Source: Coprococcus sp. OM04-5BH
GTDB lineage: Bacteria; Bacillota; Clostridia; Lachnospirales; Lachnospiraceae
NCBI RefSeq assembly: GCF_003482105.1
Contig: NZ_QULM01000001.1
Location: forward strand, 1,116,001 to 1,180,000
Direction of reading: 5' to 3'
DNA length: 64,000 bases
The notes below the pieces were generated by a model that made no database searches, was not told the DNA's origin, and saw only the letters and a program-made list of their open reading frames with translations. Positions within the stretch are counted from its first letter, which is position 1; each line of letters starts with the position of its first letter. Below are positions 50,949-59,068 of the stretch, piece by piece. The position numbers and the translations under genes are program-made.

Positions 50949-51521
50949 ATGGCAGAGGGGAGAAAAGATGTAAAAAGACCTATGAATGAGCAGAGCAGGG
51001 ATAACAGAGCGGGAAGCACATCAACCCGTGGCAGGGCGGCAGGACTTGCTGCAAGACGTAAAGCCATTCGGAGAAAACGTATCATACTGGCTTTCTCTAC
51101 TGTTGTTGTTCTTGCATTGGTGGTATTGGTCATTTTTAAGCTCAGTGGCGGTGGCAGTACAAGTGCTGGCAGGAGAACAGAGGACATAGATAACACAACC
51201 CACATTGCACAGGCACTTTACAAGGTGTTCCAGAGTGAATCGGGAAATGCCGGCTTCAAGCAGGTATCCGGTGCACAGAGCAAGTACGAGACCACATGGA
51301 AGGAGATGCTTGACTCTGATACGGAATTTGCCCGTACAGTTAAGGCAAATCTTAAGGATTATGATTACAAGAATTACAGTGTAAGCTACGGAGATCTTAA
51401 GGGTGATACCTTCAGTATAGTAGTGTATCCTGAGAACAATGTGGTGGAGATATATGCCGGAACCACAACTACGGCAGAATATATGGTGTATCCTGAGCAG
51501 GGTACATATTATGACAAATAA
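50949..51521 (+). CDS. Unknown single-span membrane protein, 190 residues
   Basis: An Arg/Lys-rich cytosolic N-terminus of about 45 residues (GRAAGLAARRKAIRRKR) precedes one membrane span (IILAFSTVVVLALVVLVIFK). An outer domain of about 120 residues, acidic and Tyr-rich near the end, follows. No family is recognised. AGGAGG is 7 bases before ATG 50949. It lies directly after the zinc peptidase gene and could be its partner or substrate; this is only positional inference. Confidence 0.6.
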   Translation: MAEGRKDVKRPMNEQSRDNRAGSTSTRGRAAGLAARRKAIRRKRIILAFSTVVVLALVVLVIFKLSGGGSTSAGRRTEDIDNTTHIAQALYKVFQSESGNAGFKQVSGAQSKYETTWKEMLDSDTEFARTVKANLKDYDYKNYSVSYGDLKGDTFSIVVYPENNVVEIYAGTTTTAEYMVYPEQGTYYDK

Positions 51522-51631
51522 ATATGGAATTTCATACACGGGAGGAGCAGGAGGCAGTCTGTTCCTCTTATGTTTTATAAGAGAAAAATTGGAATTTAAA
51601 GCATGTTGATGTTAAAAAAAGGGGTGTTGAT

Positions 51632-52531
51632 TTGGAGAAATTAAAGACGGCTCTGGTTCTTGAGGGCGGTGCCATGAGAGGCATGTATACCGCCGGGATC
51701 CTTGATGTATTTGAAAAGGCAGGACTGGAGTTTGACGGAATAATAGGCGTTTCGGCAGGTGCGCTGTTTGGTGTGAATTACCTTTCAAAGCAGCCGGGAC
51801 GGGTTATAAGATACAACAAAAGATTTAACAGGGACAGGAACTATATGGGACTTCTCCCGCTGTTAAAGACCGGAAACATCATAGATACAAAGTATGCCTA
51901 TGAGCGGGTTCCGAGAAAGCTGGATCCCTTTGATAATGTAACCTATAAGAAGTCAAAGGTGCCTTTTTATGCGGTTGTTACCAATGTGGAGACAGGTAGG
52001 GCGGAATATATCCGGGTAAAGGATGTATTTAAGCAGATGGATGTGCTTCGTGCCTCAGGCTCAATGCCATTTGTATCACTGCCGGTGAAGATCGGAGATA
52101 ATCTTTACCTTGATGGTGCCATAGCAGACAGTATACCTTATGAGCATATGTTAAAGCTGGGATACGACAGATTGGTTGTGGTGCTCACCAAGGATCCGGG
52201 CTATGTGAAGAAGCCTATCAACAAGCTCCTGGCGGCACTTAAGTACAGAAGAAGATTCCCTGCATTTGCCCGGGCGGTTGCAGACAGGCACATAATGTAT
52301 AACGATGAGATGGATAGGCTTAACAGGCTTGAGAAGGCAGGAGTTGCCACAGTTTTAAGACCTTCAAGGAAGGTTAAGATAAAGAAGACGGAGACTGATC
52401 CTGCCAAGCTTCAGGCACTGTACAACGTGGGTGTTGCCGACGGAAAGAATTATTTGAAGAAGCTCAGGGCAGGGATGAAGCTTGAGACTGGGAACAAGAT
52501 TATGACAGAGAATAGGATCACAGAGAATTAA
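51632..52531 (+). CDS. Patatin-like phospholipase
   Basis: The 299-residue protein has the patatin catalytic dyad: Ser41 in GVSAG and Asp161 in YLDGAIADS, plus the oxyanion loop LEGGAMRGMYTAG. It should be a lipid acyl hydrolase of the RssA/YjjU class; the substrate is unknown. It starts with TTG 51632 behind AAAGGGGTG. The HAD phosphatase gene follows 16 bases downstream, and the two are probably co-transcribed. Confidence 0.88.
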   Translation: MEKLKTALVLEGGAMRGMYTAGILDVFEKAGLEFDGIIGVSAGALFGVNYLSKQPGRVIRYNKRFNRDRNYMGLLPLLKTGNIIDTKYAYERVPRKLDPFDNVTYKKSKVPFYAVVTNVETGRAEYIRVKDVFKQMDVLRASGSMPFVSLPVKIGDNLYLDGAIADSIPYEHMLKLGYDRLVVVLTKDPGYVKKPINKLLAALKYRRRFPAFARAVADRHIMYNDEMDRLNRLEKAGVATVLRPSRKVKIKKTETDPAKLQALYNVGVADGKNYLKKLRAGMKLETGNKIMTENRITEN

Positions 52532-52547
52532 GGAGCAGAGAACCGGA

Positions 52548-53261
52548 ATGATAAAAGCAGTAATATTTGATCTTGATGATACACTGTATGATTGTCTCCA
52601 CAATGACCATAAATCCATAGATGCTACGGCGGAGTATGTGGCAAATGAACTTCTGCACATGGACAGGCAGGTGGTAAGGAACGCATTTTACAAGGGCAGG
52701 GAGACCATAAAGGAGCAGCTTTCATCCTGGGATATGGCTGCCCAGCATAACAGGGTACTGTATATACAGAAAATGCTCGAGATACTTGGGGTATCCCCAT
52801 TTAAGTATGCCATAGACATATATAACTATTTCTGGAACGACTTCCTTAACAGGATAGAACTGTTCCCCGGAGCCTTGGACTTTCTTAAGCACCTTAAAGA
52901 TCTGGGCATAAAGACAGAGATATGTACAGACATGACAGCCCACATACAGTTTCGTAAGCTTGAGCGACTTGGCATAAGCGGTTATATAGACTATATGACT
53001 ACCAGCGAGGAGGCAGGAGTTGAGAAGCCTGACATAAGGATATTCAACATGGCATTAAACAAGCTCGGGCTGCCGCCTGAGGAGGTTGTGTATATTGGGG
53101 ACAGCTACAGGAAGGATGTTCTTGGAGCGAAGAATGCGGGGATACTTCCGGTGTGGTATCTATCCCTTGCAGACAGAAATTCCGTGGAAGCCGCGGATAT
53201 CATAGCTGTAGAGAATTACGGAAAACTTAAGGAAATATCAGCAGAATTTTTTACAATTTGA
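52548..53261 (+). CDS. HAD-superfamily phosphatase
   Basis: The 237-residue protein has HAD motif I (FDLDDTLYD, nucleophile Asp8 and Asp10), motif II (TTSEEAG region) and motifs III/IV (EKPD...YIGDSYRKDV). A helical cap between about residues 15 and 90 resembles YjjG/phosphoglycolate-phosphatase-type enzymes. The substrate may be a nucleotide or sugar phosphate; not decidable from sequence. The ribosome site is AAGGAG. Confidence 0.85.
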   Translation: MIKAVIFDLDDTLYDCLHNDHKSIDATAEYVANELLHMDRQVVRNAFYKGRETIKEQLSSWDMAAQHNRVLYIQKMLEILGVSPFKYAIDIYNYFWNDFLNRIELFPGALDFLKHLKDLGIKTEICTDMTAHIQFRKLERLGISGYIDYMTTSEEAGVEKPDIRIFNMALNKLGLPPEEVVYIGDSYRKDVLGAKNAGILPVWYLSLADRNSVEAADIIAVENYGKLKEISAEFFTI

Positions 53262-53349
53262 TGATATAATGGAAAAGAATTTATGTGATAATAGAATAGT
53301 AAATAAAAGGAAAGGCAGGCCGGGTGGAGTCATCCGGCTATATAAAATT

Positions 53350-53850
53350 ATGAGAAAAACTTTGATAGTTGTGGATATGCAGAATGATTTCATAGATGGT
53401 GCCCTGGGAACTTCCGAGGCGGCATCCATTGTGGAGAATGTTAAGAAGAAGATCAAGGAGTACAGTGAGAACGGTGGCGAGGTAATATTCACCAGAGACA
53501 CCCATTACGATGATTACCTTGAGACAAATGAAGGAAAGTATCTTCCTGTTCCCCATTGTATAGAGGGAACAAAGGGCTGGGAGATCAGGGAAGGACTTGA
53601 GGTGGAGAACGCCACATACATCAACAAGAACTCCTTCGGGTATACCGGCTGGGGTGACTTTGATCTTGAAGATGTGGAGCTTGTGGGACTCTGCACTGAT
53701 ATATGTGTGGTTTCAAACGCATTGCTGATCAAGGCTATCTATCCGGAGATAAATGTTACCGTGGATTCATCATGCTGTGCAGGTGTTACCCCTGAAAGAC
53801 ACAGGGCGGCACTTGATACCATGAGAAGCTGCCAGGTAAATGTTATCTGA
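53350..53850 (+). CDS. pncA: Nicotinamidase/isochorismatase-family hydrolase
   Basis: The 166-residue cysteine hydrolase has the triad Asp9 (VVDMQNDFIDG), a Lys in the INKNSFGYTGW region and Cys119 (LCTDICVVSNA). This layout fits nicotinamidase, which turns nicotinamide to nicotinate for NAD salvage. The cis-peptide region and metal residues (DTHYDDY) are as expected. The start at 53350 has no close ribosome site: a GGTGGAG lies in a GCCGG/CCGGC hairpin about 20 bases upstream, so translation may be controlled by structure. An extended -10 (TGATATAAT) lies at 53262-53270. Confidence 0.8.
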   Translation: MRKTLIVVDMQNDFIDGALGTSEAASIVENVKKKIKEYSENGGEVIFTRDTHYDDYLETNEGKYLPVPHCIEGTKGWEIREGLEVENATYINKNSFGYTGWGDFDLEDVELVGLCTDICVVSNALLIKAIYPEINVTVDSSCCAGVTPERHRAALDTMRSCQVNVI

Positions 53851-53901
53851 TCCGGGTAAATTATATCAGATGTAGAGGAAAATATAAGGAGACAGAACAT
53901 A

Positions 53902-54903
53902 ATGGAAAATAATGAAAATGGTTTTCAGAGCATAACAGACGCGGATCTTGAAAATGCCAGAACCATAATCAAGAAGATAATGAGCTACTATAACAGCAAG
54001 GTGGTCAACCAGCCGAAGATAGGTATAAGCTTACTTGCTGCCATGATATCAAACGGACATGTGCTTATGGAGTCCGTTCCGGGACTTGCCAAGACCACAG
54101 CAGCCAGGGTTATGACCGAGGCTGTGAACGGAAGCTTTTCAAGAGTGCAGTGTACACCTGACCTGCTGCCAAGCGATATCATAGGAACACAGATCTTTAA
54201 CATGACCACCAACAGCTTTGAGAATAAGCTTGGCCCTGTATACGCCAACTTCGTATTGCTGGATGAGATCAACAGATCCAGTGCCAAGACCCAGAGTGCC
54301 ATGCTTGAGGCAATGCAGGAAAGAGAGATAACCATAGGCGGTACAAGATATGAGCTGCCGGAGGTATTCGTGGTCATGGCTACCCAGAACCCTATTGAGC
54401 AGGAGGGTACATATGTGCTTTCCGAGGCCCAGCAGGATAGATTTTTACTTAAGTGTAAGATAGATTATCCGGACGCCATGAGTGAGCTGGAGATACTTAA
54501 CAGGATCGAGGCGGATGTATTTGACAAGCCGCAGGCGGTTGCCAGTATAGAGGAGATACAGTACATGCAGCAGCTCAGGAAGCGCGTGTATATGGATGAT
54601 TCCATCAAGAAATATATAATTAACATAGTTCAGGCCACAAGACAGGTGAACAAGGTACTCCCGGCTAATCTTGCCCAGTATGTATCAATGGGTGCCAGTA
54701 CCAGAGCAGCCATAGCATTTATGGAGGCGGCAAAGGCAAGTGCCCTTATAAACGGCAGGAATTACTGTACACCGGATGATGTGAAACTGTTCAGGCATGA
54801 GGTCCTCGGACACAGGATAACCCTTAACTATGCAGCCATAGCAGACGGCATAGAGGAAGAGAAGATAGTAGACGCGATCGTAGGAGCAGTGCAGACACCA
54901 TGA
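53902..54903 (+). CDS. MoxR-type AAA+ ATPase
   Basis: The 333-residue ATPase has a MoxR Walker A (VPGLAKTTAARV) and Walker B (FVLLDEINRS), with ATQNPIEQEGTYVLSEAQ as the conserved motif that marks the family. MoxR proteins act as chaperones for metal insertion or protein complex assembly, often with VWA proteins. It heads an operon of DUF58, an unknown membrane protein, two VWA proteins and a TPR protein. AAGGAGACAG precedes ATG 53902. The next gene overlaps by 4 bases (ATGA). Confidence 0.92.
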   Translation: MENNENGFQSITDADLENARTIIKKIMSYYNSKVVNQPKIGISLLAAMISNGHVLMESVPGLAKTTAARVMTEAVNGSFSRVQCTPDLLPSDIIGTQIFNMTTNSFENKLGPVYANFVLLDEINRSSAKTQSAMLEAMQEREITIGGTRYELPEVFVVMATQNPIEQEGTYVLSEAQQDRFLLKCKIDYPDAMSELEILNRIEADVFDKPQAVASIEEIQYMQQLRKRVYMDDSIKKYIINIVQATRQVNKVLPANLAQYVSMGASTRAAIAFMEAAKASALINGRNYCTPDDVKLFRHEVLGHRITLNYAAIADGIEEEKIVDAIVGAVQTP

Positions 54904-55781
54904 AAATGAGTTACATGGCAAGAGTCCAGGCGAATCTTACCAGAAGAGAAGTAATAAAAACAGACTATAAAAGCGGAAATGTCTTAGAGGGCACATACGA
55001 GTCCCTTTTTAAGGGCAAGAGCATGGAGTTTGATGAGCTTAGGGAATATGTCATGGGCGACGAGGTGAATGATATTGATTGGAAGGCATCAAGCCGCAGC
55101 AGAAGGCTTCTTGTGAGACAGTATATAGCTGAGAAGAAGCACAATGTATTGTTCGTATTAGACACCAACAGGCGCATGCTTGCGGCAAGCTCTGCTCTTG
55201 AGGAGAAGAAGGACGTGGCTCTCATGTGTGCCGGAACAATGGCATATTTTGTAAATCATAATAATGATTATATAGGTGCCCTTTATTCCGGAGGCGGAAG
55301 CGTATCCTACATGCCCTTAAAGACAGGCATGGCAAATGTGGAGCGTATCCTTGAGGGCTACGATCATGCCGTTAAGGAGGACAATCGTTCAAGCATGAAC
55401 GACACCATAGATTACATGGTCAGAAATCTTAAGAAGAGGATGATCGTGGTGATAATAACCGACCTTGAGGGAGCTTATGAGATCTCGGAGCAGAATCTGA
55501 AACGGCTTAAGGCAGCCTGTGACGTAATGTTTATCACTGTCAGCGATGTGTCCCTTGAGGGGGATAAGCTGTATGACATGCTACAGGATTCCTATATGGA
55601 TGATTTCTTCCTTAAGGACAAGAAGCTTAATAAGCTCCTTAAGGAGAAGCGGGCTGAGCTTGAAGCTGTAAATGGCAGAAAGCTTAACAGACTTGGAATA
55701 ACCAACACTATAGTCCACAGTGTATCAGGGCTTGGAGCGACAGTAGGTGAGCTGCTGGAACGTCACCGCCTTGGCGGATGA
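54900..55781 (+). CDS. DUF58 protein of the MoxR operon
   Basis: The 293-residue protein matches DUF58, a domain related to von Willebrand factor A folds. Its motif FDELREYVMGDEVNDIDWKA is the family hallmark (RxYxxGDxxRxIDW), and a VWA-like core follows (VLFVLDTNRRM). DUF58 proteins are the constant partner of MoxR ATPases. It starts inside the stop codon of the MoxR gene. No membrane segment is seen, unlike many longer DUF58 proteins. Confidence 0.88.
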   Translation: MKMSYMARVQANLTRREVIKTDYKSGNVLEGTYESLFKGKSMEFDELREYVMGDEVNDIDWKASSRSRRLLVRQYIAEKKHNVLFVLDTNRRMLAASSALEEKKDVALMCAGTMAYFVNHNNDYIGALYSGGGSVSYMPLKTGMANVERILEGYDHAVKEDNRSSMNDTIDYMVRNLKKRMIVVIITDLEGAYEISEQNLKRLKAACDVMFITVSDVSLEGDKLYDMLQDSYMDDFFLKDKKLNKLLKEKRAELEAVNGRKLNRLGITNTIVHSVSGLGATVGELLERHRLGG

Positions 55782-55819
55782 CAAAACTAAAGCCGTGGCC
55801 ATCATGAGCAAGGGGTATC

Positions 55820-55873
55820 ATGGACAGTGACGCGGAAGCTGAACAGAACAACGAGGAACAGATATGGACGTAA
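55820..55873 (+). CDS. Possible 17-codon coupling ORF
   Basis: ATG 55820 follows AAGGGG and gives a peptide starting MDSDAEAEQNNEEQ. The TAA stop (55871-55873) lies just after the start codon of the next gene (55864). It would let ribosomes re-initiate there. It may be chance. Confidence 0.25.
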   Translation: MDSDAEAEQNNEEQIWT

Positions 55874-56337
55874 CAGTTACATTACAGGAGAATATGGCAT
55901 ATTGGATATGGCCTTACATAGCAGTGGGGCTTATAGTGATCTGCCCCATTATCTTCCTGACAGTAAGAAAGTTGATAGAAAAGAAAAAGGCCGGGGCAGG
56001 TACTGTGAGAAAGCTCCTTTCTCCCGCTGAGAAGGAGTCCTTAAGAGGGGAGTATCTGGGCAGGGTCGACAGCATATACAGTGAGTACAGGAACGGCAGG
56101 TTAAGCATAAGAAAGTGTTATCAGAAGCTGAGCTTATGTGTCAGAGGCTTTGTGACAGCCTATACAGGTGTTCCTGTCATCAGATGTACCCTGTCTGATC
56201 TTAAACGGATGAAGAATATGGTGCCGTTGGCAGAACTTATAGAAAATTACTATCAGGTAGAATTCCCGATACAGAGTGTCGGGGATGTGGACAGGACAGT
56301 AAAAGAAACTAAATGGGTGATACAGAAATGGATATAA
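55864..56337 (+). CDS. Membrane protein of the MoxR-VWA operon, 157 residues
   Basis: One membrane span (IWPYIAVGLIVICPIIFLTV) is followed by a charged cytosolic part. The part after ESLRGEYLGRVDSIYSEYRN is helical and of the size of the DUF4381/BatD-like accessory subunits found between DUF58 and VWA genes in such operons. I cannot assign the family firmly. GAGGAACAG precedes ATG 55864. It overlaps the next VWA gene by about 10 bases. Confidence 0.6.
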   Translation: MDVTVTLQENMAYWIWPYIAVGLIVICPIIFLTVRKLIEKKKAGAGTVRKLLSPAEKESLRGEYLGRVDSIYSEYRNGRLSIRKCYQKLSLCVRGFVTAYTGVPVIRCTLSDLKRMKNMVPLAELIENYYQVEFPIQSVGDVDRTVKETKWVIQKWI

Positions 56338-57365
56338 AATATTTATTTGTCCTGATGGCCGGAATAGTTATTTCCGTGGCAGCCATAGTTGTGTTCGTGC
56401 TGAGCAGGCGTAAGAAGGAAAAGTATAACGGCGGACTCAGAAGCTATGGAATGGCATTTATAAAGGACAATGAGTATCTGAAAAAGAGAAAGAGATTATA
56501 TAAGGCTATAAGTACGGGAGTATTTGTAACTCTGGTGCTGGCCTTCTTAAGTTGTATGGTACTGGCGTCAAGACCCCATACGGAGACCGAGGTGAATGAG
56601 AAACAGTATGCCAGAGATATCATACTGTGCCTTGATATATCAACCTCCGTTGACGACCTTAATAACAGCCTTATAGATGAGCTTATAAACACAGTAAGAA
56701 ATCTTAAGGGCGAGAGGTTTGGCATAGTGATATTCAATACCTCACCGGTACTGGTGTCTCCCCTTACAGATGATTATGAATTTATCATAGAACAGCTTGA
56801 GGGTATTAAGCAGGGGCTGGAGGTAAGGAAAAAATATGCCGAAACCTGGATAACACCATGGGAATCAGATTCCTACTACTGGCTGAGCTTCATCTCTGAT
56901 GGTACACTTATCGGAAATGAAGAGAGAGGAAGTTCATTGGTTGGAGACGGACTGGCAGGCGCGGTCTACAGCTTCTCTGATTCCCAGGCTGACTCAGACA
57001 GAGAGAAATTAGTTATATACACCACAGACAATGATGTGTACGGTGATGAGATAGTACCCCTTACCGATGCAGCGCAGCTCTGTAAGAAGAGAAACGTGGT
57101 GGTATTCGGAATAGGCACAAAGTTCATGGAGAGTGCAGATAAGGCAGAGATGAAATCGGCGGTGGAGAGCACCGGAGGAAGATTTTATCTTGAAGAGGAA
57201 TCGGGAACCTTTGAGCAGATCGTTCAGGACATACACAATAGAAGTGTGAACATGCTGGATGGAGATTCCTATGTGGTGGACACAGACAAGCCATTTGCAG
57301 CCTTTGTATTGCTTGTGGTGGTGCTTATGCTGTATTTTGGCACTTCAAGGATATTAAGAAAATAA
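56328..57365 (+). CDS. VWA-domain membrane protein, BatA-like
   Basis: The 345-residue protein has two N-terminal membrane segments, a von Willebrand factor A domain starting at about residue 95 (DIILCLDISTSVDDL, metal site DxSxS) and a C-terminal segment (FAAFVLLVVVLMLYFGTS). This is the BatA/BatB architecture. VWA domains bind protein partners through a metal; the MoxR ATPase likely remodels them. The start at 56328 with GGTGATACAG upstream is preferred; an in-frame ATG at 56313 is possible. Confidence 0.82.
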   Translation: MDIKYLFVLMAGIVISVAAIVVFVLSRRKKEKYNGGLRSYGMAFIKDNEYLKKRKRLYKAISTGVFVTLVLAFLSCMVLASRPHTETEVNEKQYARDIILCLDISTSVDDLNNSLIDELINTVRNLKGERFGIVIFNTSPVLVSPLTDDYEFIIEQLEGIKQGLEVRKKYAETWITPWESDSYYWLSFISDGTLIGNEERGSSLVGDGLAGAVYSFSDSQADSDREKLVIYTTDNDVYGDEIVPLTDAAQLCKKRNVVVFGIGTKFMESADKAEMKSAVESTGGRFYLEEESGTFEQIVQDIHNRSVNMLDGDSYVVDTDKPFAAFVLLVVVLMLYFGTSRILRK

Positions 57366-57405
57366 ATTATGGATGGACTGATGCTCCATCAGGGAATAAC
57401 AGACA

Positions 57406-58374
57406 ATGATAATTAATCCGATTATACCTATATGGCTCATGGCTATCCTGTGTGTTGTCATGCTGATCATGAAACGCAGGGGCAGATGGGCATTTGTAAG
57501 ACAGATAATAATAGTAATACTGGTATTTGCCATAAATTTAAGACCTATGCTTCCGGGAAAGACCTATAAGACCGGAAGACAGGTGAGGGACGTGAACGTG
57601 CTGTTTGTGGTGGATGACACCATAAGTATGCTGGCGCTGGATGGCAGGGACGGTGAGGCAAGGCTTGAGGATGTGAAGAAGGACTGCAGCTATATAATAG
57701 ACAGTCTGGGAGATGCAAATTATTCAGTGCTTTCCTTTAACAACACTCCTATAATCAGCTCCCCGTTTACCAGTGATTCGGGACATATAAAGAACTGTAT
57801 CGAGGCGTTGTATCCTATAGAGGATTTCTATGCAAGGGGAAGCTCCCTTAATACTCCTAAGGAGATGATGAAGGAGATACTTTCCTCCGCAGAGAGCAAA
57901 TACGGCAGGAAGACCATCGTGTTCTTTATAAGCGACGGTGAGATCACAGACGACAGTATCCTTAGTTCCTACAGTGATCTTAAGGATTATGTAGGTGGCG
58001 GAGCGGTTCTGGGATACGGAACCACAGAAGGTGCTGCCATGAAGATAAAGAACACCTACGATGATACCTATGAATATGTGCAGGATAAGAGTGATTATCC
58101 TTACAAGAATGCTATTTCTAAGCTTGACGAGGGAAATCTCAAGCAGCTCTCAGGCGATCTTGGCATAGACTATGTGCACATGGACAGCTCTAAGAGTATT
58201 GACAGTGTTCTTGAGGCAGTGAAGAAGGACAGTGCCACAGACAAGAACGCCGTAAGGACAGTTGAGGAGACCATAGAGGGCTCCGTTGACATATACTATT
58301 TCTTCGCATTTGCCCTTGCAGCCATGTTGCTTACAGAGGTGATAATTGCCATCATAAATAAGCGGAGACACTAA
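57406..58374 (+). CDS. VWA-domain membrane protein, BatB-like
   Basis: The 322-residue protein has N-terminal hydrophobic segments (PIWLMAILCVVMLIM), a VWA domain from about residue 60 (VNVLFVVDDTISMLALD, a DxTxS-type metal site) with FFISDGEITDD further on, and a C-terminal membrane segment. It resembles the preceding protein in layout only. The paired VWA proteins probably work as a complex at the membrane. A weak ribosome site precedes ATG 57406. Confidence 0.8.
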   Translation: MIINPIIPIWLMAILCVVMLIMKRRGRWAFVRQIIIVILVFAINLRPMLPGKTYKTGRQVRDVNVLFVVDDTISMLALDGRDGEARLEDVKKDCSYIIDSLGDANYSVLSFNNTPIISSPFTSDSGHIKNCIEALYPIEDFYARGSSLNTPKEMMKEILSSAESKYGRKTIVFFISDGEITDDSILSSYSDLKDYVGGGAVLGYGTTEGAAMKIKNTYDDTYEYVQDKSDYPYKNAISKLDEGNLKQLSGDLGIDYVHMDSSKSIDSVLEAVKKDSATDKNAVRTVEETIEGSVDIYYFFAFALAAMLLTEVIIAIINKRRH

Positions 58375-58390
58375 GGTGACTATAAAAGAT

Positions 58391-59068
58391 ATGAGTAATA
58401 TAAAAGAAGACAGACAGCTTAAGAGAAAAAAACGAATAAGAAAATGGATACTGATAGGCGTGGCGGTTGTGCTGGTGCTTGCCATAGCTGCGGTGAGCAT
58501 ATTCCTTCAGTTATACAAATATCACTATAACAAGGGAAATGAGTACTATGACAGCTATAAATACAGTGATGCCGCAGCTGAGTACAACAAGGCTCTGTCA
58601 TATCCGGTGCCTGATGGTGAGGAGTGTGCCATAAAGGTTAATCTTGTGTTGGCGAAGATAGCACCGGTGAATTTCGATAATGTGCCGGAGGCGGATTTAA
58701 GCGACACCATAGATCTGCTAGGTGACTGCATAGACCTTCTCTGCGAGGATGGCTGTGCCCACAAAAATGATGAGAACGGTCATGACAGTACAGCCCAGGA
58801 GCTTAAGGATGAGCTGGAACAGATTCTTGAGAAGCTTAAGGAGCAGCAGGAGCAGAGCCAGGGTGGATCGGACAGTGACGAAGATCAGGACAACACCGGT
58901 GACGAGACCGAGGAGGATACCCGGTCGGGTGAAGGTGAGGCCACCACTGAGCAGGATCCTTCTGAGAAGCAGATAGAGGATATAATAAGAGACGGCACAA
59001 AGGAACATAACAGAAGCCGTGAAGAGGATACAGGAGAGTATAATTATTATGGTGGAAAAAGCTGGTAA
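58391..59068 (+). CDS. TPR-type membrane protein, BatC-like
   Basis: The 225-residue protein has one membrane span (ILIGVAVVLVLAIAAVSIFL) followed by a tetratricopeptide-like helix pair (YKYHYNKGNEYYDSYKYSDA and AAEYNKALSYP), then a long acidic, Gln/Glu-rich tail (after about residue 150). The same layout is found in BatC-type subunits of MoxR operons. ATG 58391 follows AAGGTGAC. Its 3' end overlaps the aminopeptidase gene by 20 bases. The tail composition suggests disorder. Confidence 0.7.
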   Translation: MSNIKEDRQLKRKKRIRKWILIGVAVVLVLAIAAVSIFLQLYKYHYNKGNEYYDSYKYSDAAAEYNKALSYPVPDGEECAIKVNLVLAKIAPVNFDNVPEADLSDTIDLLGDCIDLLCEDGCAHKNDENGHDSTAQELKDELEQILEKLKEQQEQSQGGSDSDEDQDNTGDETEEDTRSGEGEATTEQDPSEKQIEDIIRDGTKEHNRSREEDTGEYNYYGGKSW

